Origin: Heterodera schachtii
Taxonomy: Eukaryota; Nematoda; Chromadorea; Rhabditida; Heteroderidae
DNA: 64,000 bases
Reading direction: 5' to 3'
NCBI GenBank assembly: GCA_023374025.1
Contig: SIJG01000036.1
Span: forward strand, 195,426-259,425
The number at the start of each line of letters is the position of its first letter. Position 1 is the stretch's first letter. A model generated the notes under the pieces. The model was not told where the DNA came from. It worked only from the letters and a program-made list of their open reading frames with translations, and did no database searches. Position numbers and translations under genes: made by a program. This document shows, piece by piece, positions 11,946 to 20,828 of this stretch.

Positions 11946-12202
11946 AGAAAGAAGACATAATTATTGTTTGTATATTTATTTTTGAAGCATCCAATCTACC
12001 ACTTTATAAAATCTGTTTGATAAAAGTGCACCTCACCCAGTTCTATAAAATAAGTATAACGTCTCTCGCTTTGTAAAATGACGAATTCGGAGGAATTTTT
12101 GACAAAAGATGGGTAAAACTCCTTTTGTTGAACATTATGCGTTTTACCTACTGGACGGTTCAGTCCCAAGGCATTTGGCCTACCCATTTGTGTTCGGCAA
12201 TC
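11946..12202. other. spacer 3' of adenylosuccinate synthetase copy 1
   Basis: Duplicated at 16933-17189. Several TTTATAAAA/TTCTATAAAATAA stretches could serve in 3' processing, but no clear signal can be singled out and no gene is seen. Confidence 0.5.
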
Positions 12203-13743
12203 ATCTAGATTAGGGTTGGGCCCCCGCCCCCGAACCCCGACGCTTCCTACCCCGACCGGGGTCAGGGTTAAATATACACCCCTAAGAATTGCATTTTCGG
12301 GTAATACTGGAGAATTGGTGTCCCGACGAAAAACAAAGTTAAGAAGTTTCTTTACAGTTTTTCTAGGGTAAGAAAATACGCTGAGCACGAATCCGAGCTC
12401 GGATTTTGCAAAATCGGTAATACTGGAGAATCTGGGCTCCATCCAAAAAATTTTTTCTTGTGAAAAGATGAACCCGGGGTTTTCGGTGCTTCTGATCACG
12501 AATATGATATCAGATTTGTAAAAAAATCATTGATTTTTATCCTGATTTTGAAAATCTTAGATTTTTCGAAATTTTTCATCTCATTGGCTAATAAATAGTG
12601 CTGATCATATATGGTTGCCTCACTCGAAAAAATGCAGCATTTGAGCATGTTGGTCAAAATTTCGAAAAATCTAAGATTTTCAAAATCAGGATAAAAATCA
12701 ATGATTTTTTTTACAAATCTGATATCATATTCGTGATCAGAAGCTCCGGAAACCCCAGGGTTGAACTTTTCACAGCAGAAAAATAATTTTTTTGGGTGGA
12801 GCCCAGATTCTCCAGTATTACCGCAAAATCATTGATTTTGTCTATGATTTTTCATCATGTGCCAAAATTTTAATAAAATTTTTCATGTAAAAATAACTTT
12901 AAAACGTGTATTTTGGGGTTTTCAGGGTCGCTGACCACGAATATGACCTTAATTTTGGTCAATTCCGAATCCCGGACCCGAATTCGGACACAAAAAGTCG
13001 AAAATTCAAAACTTGATTTTTTTATGATTAATAGGGTTTTTTTAAAAAATACCCTTAAATAATTGGTCATCATTGGCATAATTTATTTAAAAATTAAACC
13101 CAATTTTCCTTTCGTTGAAATTAAAAAATTTAATTTTCCTTGACTAAATCATGAACTGCTTAAAATATTTATGATAAAAAGAAATAAAAAAGTACATAAA
13201 AGTATTATTATGAATAATAAAAAATTTTAAGCTAAAATAATAAAAAAAATTTGACTATATGGTATAAGGCAAAAATTGTTTTTCGGGTCGCTGAACACGA
13301 ATCGGGCATCCATTTCGGCCAATTTCGAATCCCGGACCCGAATTCGAACAAAAAGTCGAAAATTCAAATTTTCGAATTTCGCAATTTTTGTCAAAACATG
13401 ACTTAAAATGATCTTATTGCAAAATTGGGAACTTTTAGAATGTTTTCGTGTATTTAAATCGATATTGAACCAAAAATGCGAAATTCGAGAATTTTGAATT
13501 TTCGACTTTTTGTTCGAATTCGGGTCCGGGATTCGAAATTGGCCGAAATGGATGCCGGATTCGTGTTCAGCGACCCCAAAAACCCCTGGAAACTTGTTTT
13601 TAGGGCAAAAGAATTTTTGAAAATTTTTTTTCCAAAAATGGGGGGGACAAACTACAGTATTACCCGATTTGGCAACCCGACCCCGACGCTTCCAACCCCG
13701 AATTTTCCAACCCCGACGTCGGGGGCCCAACCCTAATCTAGAT
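12203..13743. mobile_element. hAT-like element, TAGGGTTGGGCC ends, target site ATCTAGAT
   Basis: The body (12211-13735) has inverted ends TAGGGTTGGGCCCCCG and is bounded by an exact 8-bp ATCTAGAT (12203-12210, 13736-13743). The paralogous copy in the other duplication unit is 17198-18022 with the same ends and the same 8-bp repeat, so it inserted before the duplication. The interior contains inverted copies of an approximately 90-bp sequence with the core GGGTCCGGGATTCGAAATTG. No transposase is seen. A second element (12416-12822) is nested inside it. Confidence 0.8.
12408..12830. mobile_element. 407-bp inverted-repeat element with proven empty site
   Basis: The body (12416-12822) is a near-complete inverted repeat with ends GGTAATACTGGAGAATCTGG and arms of roughly 180 bp around a short unique centre. 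It is flanked by exact 8-bp copies of GCAAAATC (12408-12415, 12823-12830). The other duplication unit has a single GCAAAATC at the matching position (about 17394-17401), so this insertion post-dates the duplication. It is non-autonomous and the 8-bp duplication suggests hAT-type mobilisation. Confidence 0.9.
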
Positions 13744-14233
13744 GGTGCTATGTCATTATAAAAAAGCCATCAAAAAGGGCGTTATAAAAAAAACCATCAA
13801 ATGAAAATTTAGAACAAAAAACTATCTGTAACTTTTGTCAAAGTCTACCAAATTAGACATTTATGATATCATTCGATAGCCCTAACATTTCTCTATTATG
13901 CTATTATTCGATAGCCTTAGGTGTCCTCTATTAGCCTGCAAAATTTCAAAAAATTTCCTTAGGTTTCAAAAAAAGTTATGGCCGAAAATATTCAAAAACC
14001 TGGCCACATGTGTACTTATGGCCATAACTTTGCTCAACCTTGGCCAAATTTTTTGAAATTTAGGTGAGCTAATAGAGAAATGTTAGGGCTATCGAATGAT
14101 ATCATAAATATCTAATTTGGTAGACTTTTACAAAAGTTACAGATAGTTTTTTGTTCGAAATTTTCATTTGATGGTTTTTTTTTATAACGCCCTTTTTGAT
14201 GGCTTTTTTATAATGACATAGCACCATCTAGAT
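13736..14233. mobile_element. 482-bp inverted-repeat element at the same ATCTAGAT site
   Basis: The body (13744-14225) has terminal inverted repeats starting GGTGCTATGTCATTATAAAA, with long inverted arms that include a copy of the dispersed CGATAGCCCTAA repeat. It is bounded by ATCTAGAT on both sides. The other unit has just one ATCTAGAT here (18023-18030), giving an empty site, so the insertion is specific to unit 1. Confidence 0.85.
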
Positions 14234-14762
14234 TATTGGTTCCACAAAAAAAAACGGTGAAAAATCAAAATAAAAAATTTATAAGGGTAATTTGAGGTGC
14301 TGAGTACGAATCTGACCTCCTTTTTGCACAATTTCGAACAAAGTCGAAAATTAATTTTTTGGATTTCGATTTTTAGTCTAATATTGGTTTAAACGATTTT
14401 GTTATAGCAGTGATGAGTATCGGTGATGACTTTCAGTTCGTTTTCATGTGTTTAAACAAACTTTCAACCAATTCTAAAATTTTATTTTCGACTTTTTGTT
14501 CGATTTGGGTCCGAGATTCGGAATTGGGCGAAATGGGGGCCAGATTCATGCTCAGCGCCTCAAAACACCCCTGGAAACATGTTTTCATGATTTTTGAAAT
14601 TTAAAAAAAATCTCGAAAAATGTTCGTTTGGGTTCGGGATTCGAAATTGGTTGAAATGGAGGCCGGATTCGTGCTCAGCGCCTCAAAATACCCCTAGAGA
14701 CGTGTTATAAGAATTTTCAGGAAAAAATTTAAAGAAAAATTTTCGGGACCAATAATATAGAT
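14226..14762. mobile_element. third element at the ATCTAGAT site, TATTGGTTCC ends
   Basis: The body (14234-14754) begins TATTGGTTCC and ends GGGACCAATA. It is bounded by ATCTAGAT on the left and ATATAGAT (one mismatch) on the right. The paralogous copy is 18031-18642. The interior carries further GGGTTCGGGATTCGAAATTGG-type segments and no gene. Confidence 0.7.
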
Positions 14763-14859
14763 GATTGCCGAGATGATCATAGAACATACACACAAAAAAT
14801 AAACAATCAGCATTTATTATCCAGTCATTGCTTAATTTAAGAAAATATGATCATATTGA

Positions 14860-15020
14860 TCTAAATTTCGAAAATCTATGATTTTCAAAATCAATGACAA
14901 AATCAATGATTTTTGCAAATCTGATATCAGATTCGCGATCAGAAGCCCCGAAAACCATCGGGTTGACCTTTTCATAGCAGAAAAAAAATTTTTAGTGGAG
15001 CCCAGATTCTCGACTATTAC
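14860..15020. mobile_element. truncated copy of the 12416-12822 element
   Basis: This stretch matches the right arm of the GGTAATACTGG-type element: it contains CAAATCTGATATCAGATTCG, a GATCAGAAGC segment and GGAGCCCAGATTCTC, ending near CTATTAC. The left arm is missing. It directly abuts the 5' region of adenylosuccinate synthetase copy 2. Confidence 0.65.
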
Positions 15021-15134
15021 ATCTTTCCATTTATGTTCATCGTAATTCCCTCCTCCCCCTGTCCACCGCAGGGTCGAAAAAGTCGGCGATGCCTGGCTAA
15101 GAGCAGGCACAGCCAGGCGAGCATTGTGAGCACA

Positions 15135-16932
15135 ATGCACGGAATTTTTGAAGCGAGAGAAGTAGGCGGTGGAGGAGACGGAGGAGGAGATGGTGGTGGT
15201 GGCGACGGAGGAGACGGCGCCCTTGGCGTCTCCATTCTTTTGGGAGCGCAATGGGGCGACGAAGGCAAAGGCAAAGTGTTGGATTTTCTCCTCGGACATC
15301 ACAAGGTAGACCAAAGTGTGCATTTTTTGTATGCAGAGTTTAAAAAAATTCCAGACCGGTCTGGGCCGCGAAGGTCAGTATGACCTTTTGCCTTCCGGAT
15401 TGGCCTCAGAAAAGGTGACCCAAAAAACGCTAAAACAAAAATACTAGTAATATTGATGTTGCAGGTGTTGAACATTGTCGGGAACGGAGTCGTCGTCAAT
15501 TTGGACGCCCTTTTCGAGGAGTTGGAGAGCAACAAAATTGAGGACTCGGCAGACCGACTGTTCATCAGTGACAGTGCCCATTTGGTGTTGCCTGTACACA
15601 TCGCAACGGACATCATGCGGGAAAATGCGTTGGGACAAAACTCGTGAAAAAACAATCATTAAAAACCAATCAAATTATTCCATTTTTACAGAAAACTCGG
15701 AACCACCAAACGTGGCATCGGTCCCGCCTATTCGAGCAAATGCTTCCGCAATGGCATACGACTGGGCGAACTGCTCTATCAACCAGAGAAATTTGAACAA
15801 AAGTCAGTCGCTTTATAAAATTAGTTGACGTTTTGTCGTTTCGTTTAGCTATCGTTCGCTGGTCGCCCACTTCAAAACTCTTTTCCCTGACATTGAATTG
15901 GACACGGAAAGTGACGTCAAACAATTAAAGGTAGTTTCTTTTTTAATTTTAAATATCATTTTAAATTTCTTTTTGTTAGGCCCATGCCGCACGACTTCTC
16001 CAAATGGGCATTGTCTGCAACACAACCGTTTTCCTGCACAAAAAGCGTTTGGAGGGCAAATCGATTTTGGTGGAAGGAGCCAACGGCACTCTGTTGGACA
16101 TCGACTTTGGTCCTATCCAATAACTGTTCAATTTCTTTTACCATTGTCTTCTCATTGTCAGGTACTTATCCGTTCGTCACTTCGTCCAATTCCACCGTCG
16201 GCGGTTGCATCACCGGCCTTGGCATTCCGCCGACTGCCGTCCGTCGCGTTATCGGCGTGGTCAAAGCCTACCAAACGCGTGTCGGCTCCGGTCCGTTCCC
16301 GACTGAACTGCTTGACGCCGATGTATGTACTCACACAAAAATTATGTTAATTTGATCGCATTTTTCGTCTTCCATTAGGGACAGCCCAGCGAAGAGGGCA
16401 AACGTTTGCAAGAAGTTGGTGCTGAGATTGGCGTGACCACGCGCAGAAAACGGCGCTGTGGTTGGCTTGACTTGGTGCTGTTGCGTTATTCTGCAATGAT
16501 CAACGGATTCACTTCGTACGTTCACCCTTTTATTTTTTATGTGCAATTTGTTAGTTTTTCACAATTTTAGTTTGGCTGTAACAAAGGTGGACATCCTGGA
16601 CCAATTTCATGAAATTAAAATTGCCATTGGTTACGAATTGAATGGACGGCAAATTGAGTACCCTCCAGGTGAACTGCGAATTTTTATTCCGTTCCAATTG
16701 TTCATCTTTTTCAGCGACCGTCGATGATTGGGCGAATCTGAGCGTCCATTACAAAACCTTTGAGGGTTGGCAGTCGCCAACGACCAGTGCCCGTCAGTGG
16801 GAACAGTTGCCGGAAAAATGTCGTGCCTATTTGGAGTTCATACAAAATCAACTGGGCGTACCCGTCGAATACATCGGAGTTGGGAAGGGACGGGAGCAGC
16901 TGATTGTGCGCACGAATAGCGGAGGGTGGTAG
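15135..16932 (+). pseudogene. adenylosuccinate synthetase, copy 2, exon 2 lost
   Basis: A tandem paralogue of the gene at 9763-11945. Exon 1 (about 15135-15305) retains [11 protein letters not shown] but has a different N-terminus rich in Gly and Asp. Exons 3-10 are all intact and in frame: 15465-15643, 15692-15802, 15849-15930, 15980-16109, 16162-16322, 16379-16515, 16571-16668 and 16715-16932. Exon 2 is reduced to a remnant near 15383-15415 encoding only [13 protein letters not shown] sequence with an altered start; the GGNNAGHT segment with the catalytic His is gone. Exons 1 and 3 are both phase 0, so splicing them together would still give a full-length frame lacking 37 residues. It is therefore either a pseudogene or a catalytically dead paralogue. 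A local assembly error is the third possibility. Confidence 0.8.
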
Positions 16933-17398
16933 AGAAAGAAGACATAATTATTGTTTGTATATTTATTTTTGAAGCATCCAATCTACCACTTTATAAAATC
17001 TGTTTGATAAAAGTGCACCTCACCCAGTTCTATAAAATAAGTATAACGTCTCTCGCTTTGTAAAATGACGAATTCGGAGGAATTTTTGACAAAAGATGGG
17101 TAAAACTCCTTTTGTTGAACATTATGCGTTTTACCTACTGGACGGTTCAGTCCCAAGGCATTTGGCCTACCCATTTGTGTTCGGCAATCATCTAGATTAG
17201 GGTTGGGCCCCCGCCCCCGAACCCCGACGCTTCCTACCCCGACCGGGGTCAGGGTTAAATATACACCCCTAAGAATTGCATTTTCGGGTAATACTGGAGA
17301 ATTGGTGTCCCGACGAAAAACAAAGTTAAGAAGTTTCTTTACAGTTTTTCTAGGGTAAGAAAATACGCTGAGCACGAATCCGAGCTCGGATTTTGCAA
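15465..17398. repeat. segmental duplication, unit 2
   Basis: Partner of 10093-12407. It lacks the intron-6 insertion, the GCAAAATC-flanked element and the GGTGCTATG element present in unit 1, and so supplies their empty sites. Confidence 0.9.
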
Positions 17399-18030
17399 AA
17401 TCATTGATTTTGTCTATGATTTTTCATCATGTGCCAAAATTTTAATAAAATTTTTCATGTAAAAATAACTTTAAAACGTGTATTTTGGGGGGTTCAGGGT
17501 CGCTGACCACGAATATGACCTTAATTTTGGTCAATTCCGAATCCCGGACCCGAATTCGGACAAAAAGTCGAAAATTCAAAACGCATTTTATGTTTTGAGA
17601 TTTGTTTTTTGACTTAGTTCGAATTCAGGTCCGGGATTCGAAATTAGTGAAAATTAATGTCAGATTCGTGATCAGCGGCCCAGAAAACCCCCATAAATAT
17701 GTTTTAACGATTTTTAGAAAAGAAAAATTATTTTGTCATGAGTTCGATCCAGTTTTACTTTTTCTTTTATAATTGATTTTTTTATGATTAATAGGATTTT
17801 TTTTAAAAATACCCTTAAATAATTGGTCATCATTGGCATAATTTATTTAAAAATTAAACCCAATTTTCCTTTCGTTGAAATTAAAAAATTTAATTTTCCT
17901 TGAATTATGAATAATAAAATTTAAGCTAAAATAATAAAAAAATTTTGACTATATGGTATAAGGCAAAAATTGATAAACCCCGACCCCGACGCTTCCAATC
18001 CCGACGTCGGGGCCCAACCCTAATCTAGAT
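17190..18030. mobile_element. TAGGGTTGGGCC element, copy in duplication unit 2
   Basis: The body (about 17198-18022) has the same inverted ends and the same ATCTAGAT flanks as 12211-13735 but a shorter interior. Shared insertion position shows it is ancestral to the duplication. Confidence 0.75.
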
Positions 18031-18650
18031 TATTGGTTCCACAAAAAAAACGGTGAAAAATCAAAATAAAAAATTTATAAGGGTAATTTTTTTCTTATCA
18101 AATTACATTAAAAAATCCAAAAATCTTCCCCGGCGGCGCCTATCGGCACCGCCGGCCCCCCTGTTCCCGAATTTTTTTTTTTGGAAAAAGCGCGCCGAAA
18201 AAAGACCGTTTTTGAAAAGCAAAAAAAAAGGTCATCGGCGGCCGACCCCCCTTCGCAAAAATTTTTCGACCCATCCCCCTTTTTAATGTATGTTTCGAAC
18301 TCCTAACCCGAATTCGAATTTTTTTCAAAAAGTCGAAATTTTTTAATTTTTCAAGTTCATTTTTTGTCTAAAAATTGTTTGTTCGAAATTGATGCGAATT
18401 AGTGATCAGCGACCCCGAAAATCTTTGAAACATGTTTCTATGATTTTTGAAATCATAAGAAATTTTCGAAAAAAGGGGGGTGGACAAAGCACAGTATTAC
18501 CCGAAATATAGCAAACTTGGTAAAAAAAAAATTCGGGTTAGGGGTTCGAAATATTACAAAAGAAGGTCAGATTCGTACTCAGCACCTTAAACCCTTATAA
18601 CTTTTTGGTTTTGATTTTTCTCTGTTTTTTATGGGAACAATAATCTAGGG
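18023..18650. mobile_element. TATTGGTTCC element, copy in unit 2, with GC palindrome inside
   Basis: The body (about 18031-18642) has ends TATTGGTTCC and GGAACAATA. It is flanked by ATCTAGAT on the left and ATCTAGGG on the right. Its interior has acquired a block (about 18110-18300) containing the 26-bp GC palindrome (18130-18155), A-rich tracts and GGCCGACCCCCC. That block resembles, in inverse order, the intron insertion at 10753-11118. Confidence 0.65.
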
Positions 18651-19311
18651 CTCCCGGACTTTTCGACAGTGGATTTTTCGACAGAAAAATAAAAAATAGT
18701 GGACTTTTCGACAGTAAGCATAAAAACAAGTTATTGTTTGTCAGTTTTACTAAATTTCTTTTTAATTAAAATATTAATGTGTATTGCTAAATAATATTAC
18801 AGAGATACGTTTTTTAGATTTTACCTGTTTTTTCCTGAACTTACAGTGACCCGAAAGCACGGAAAATATGTTTTTTGGTGATTCTTAAGCAACTCTTCGA
18901 GTTATTATCACCTATTTTATCAGTTTTTATTTTCTTTGAACCTTAAGAAGTTTAAGAAAACCTATTTTACCTTTTTTGTATTTTTCCCAAAATTTATGAA
19001 TAAAAATGTAATAAAAACAAAAATTAAATCCCTTAAAAATCGGCCTCAAAATGTTCAGAAAAATGGACCCCTAAGAAGCGACCCTTAAAATTTCTAAAAT
19101 TCATCACCAAAAATTATTTATTTTTTTGATAAAAATTTTTGATTTTAAAATTTATTCATCTCAATATGATCTGGCTTCATTTTGTTTGTTTTGGAGAAAA
19201 TTTTACGCTTTTACATCTCTAAATTTGAAACTTAATTACTTTTTACTGTCGAAAAGTCCCCTCCTTAAATTTATATATTTCTGTCGGAATGTCCTTTAAA
19301 CCCCCATTCTT
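18651..19311. mobile_element. inverted-repeat element with GGACTTTTCGACAGT ends
   Basis: GGACTTTTCGACAGT occurs twice near the left end (about 18657 and 18702) and inverted, ACTGTCGAAAAGTCC, near 19245. The AT-rich interior contains the ACCCCTAAGAA-type motifs shared with other elements here. The ends are approximate and no target duplication was identified. Confidence 0.55.
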
Positions 19312-19535
19312 CAGGATTGCCAAATACTGTATGTTTAGCTTTCAACTTTTGCAACAGAATTAAAGGCACAAGGAAAGTAAACGCTTTAATGTTTTTACGT
19401 AATAAAGTGCAAATATAAAAATGCTGATTAATAATTGTATAAATTGTAGGTGCACAAATTTGTGAATATGCAAAGTTGACATTAAAAATATGTCCTTTTA
19501 TGTTATGTTGTCGGATTTAAAGTTCCTTTCTCTTT

Positions 19536-20379
19536 TTATTCTTTGCTTACTGCGTATAAATAAACGCCAGTGGCAATTAAACCAAGAACAGTGCGCACCG
19601 CGTGAAGTCGGCCCCAGCGCTGTAGGTCTGCACGAGTGTTTTCATCAGCATTTGCTTCCTTTAAGAGAACGCACAAAAATTAATTCATTTTTTGGGCCAT
19701 GCTTTTGGCGAGGTCAGTCCAATTGACGGGGAGAGGAGGGGAAATTAAATAAATAAAAAGTTCCACCTCTGGGTTTAAAAATCTTTGGATTTTTTGCTAC
19801 TAAATAGTTCGTGTTCAGCTCAATTTTTATGTTATTTTAATGAACTACATATAATAACCAGGCCATATGTGTTCTCCCTTAGTTAAATTTGTATTTTTTG
19901 TTTGGGCTCCACCCGTTCCAATCCCAATTATTTTGTTACGTTGGTAGCCAGCAAACGTTTGTTGACAGGAAAAATGCATAGAAAAGTGTATGGAATATTG
20001 GCCAACATTAAAGCAGCGCCAAAAGCCCAAGCCTTCTCGCCAGTCTTAATTGTACCACCGATGCCGACAATGCCAGAAAGAATTGCCAAACCAGCCTAAG
20101 AAATATTGAATAAAATTCTGCTTGATTATTTATTAATTTGCATATTAAACATGCTTGCATGGGAATCGCACGTGTGTAACTCTCTTTAAACTGTTTCAAC
20201 GCGGCAGCGGTTTCCAATTGCAAACGGCTTGGTTGTTCCGCAAGGTTAATGTAAAGGGCAGCTCCCGTAAATGCGGCAGAAGCGCAAATGCCCAATTTAC
20301 GAATGCTAGCGCAGTGGCAGTTGGGTTCGGTTGCAGGCGCATAAAATGAGGATGAATATTTGGACATATAGGAAGACAT
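19536..20379 (-). CDS. DUF1772 (anthrone oxygenase-like) membrane protein
   Basis: Three exons (20379-20155, 20095-19940, 19658-19536) give 167 residues. The order of motifs fits the DUF1772 family: GAALYINLAEQPSR near residue 40, SYTRAIPMQ ending exon 1, a hydrophobic glycine-rich middle, FPVNKRLLATN, then RWGRLHAVRTVLGL near the C-terminus. Four hydrophobic segments predict a multi-pass membrane protein. The biochemical role in animals is not established. The first intron begins GC and ends AG: no GT donor keeps the conserved SYTRAIPMQ-AGLAILSG join. The second intron is GT-AG. The upstream region to about 20800 shows no second gene. Confidence 0.85.
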
Positions 20380-20828
20380 TTAGAGGGTTATCGGTTATGC
20401 TTTTAATTTGTAACCAAAAACAAAGATAAAATTAGAGATCGAAAAATTAACAAATAATATTAATATTGTGCAACGGACTCGAACTCCGCCCTTTTTCCCT
20501 TTACTATCTTACAAAAACCACTGAAGACATATTTATACTTAACGCCAAAGGACGATTTTGATGCGCTAATTCAAAATTGTTTGTGTTTACCTATTTTGAT
20601 GATCAGCCATAATAAGTGGCCCCGATTTTGAGGCATGTACCTTTTTTTACTTAATGCTATGGCATAATACGCACCACGAAAAACAAGTTTTAACTTGGTT
20701 TGAAGCTTTTAGCTCTAACTTTTTGGTGCGTTACACTTCAGTCCCGAGTTTGTAAATACCAAATCAACTTAAATTTCTAATTGAAGTTCTACTTAAATTA
20801 CTATTCGTACATATTTTTTTCGGCTTCA
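20380..20828. other. intergenic between divergent genes
   Basis: About 450 bp between the DUF1772 start and the coiled-coil gene start, which face away from each other, so it probably holds both promoters. No specific element is recognisable. Confidence 0.5.

Larger units (their letters stand above)
10093..12407. repeat. segmental duplication, unit 1
   Basis: Near-identical to 15465-17398, including introns, the adenylosuccinate synthetase 3' exons and the downstream spacer. Homology continues discontinuously to about 14300 (against about 18090), interrupted by insertions specific to one unit. Synonymous and intronic differences are few, so the duplication is recent. Sequence 5' of exon 3 is more diverged and rearranged. 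Confidence 0.9.

Noticed and set aside
12870..14604. Recurring frames reading RIRVRDS...FVFSDP
   Set aside because: The segment is a dispersed repeat found in both orientations inside elements and interrupted by stops; similarity is at DNA level and not evidence of selection on protein.
9763..16932. Adenylosuccinate synthetase as a bacterial transfer
   Set aside because: Ten exons with nematode-type introns and a eukaryote-like length; nothing suggests transfer.
20468..20492. tRNA T-arm-like sequence on the minus strand (GTTCGAGTCC)
   Set aside because: No D-arm, anticodon arm or acceptor pairing in the 70 bases upstream on that strand.
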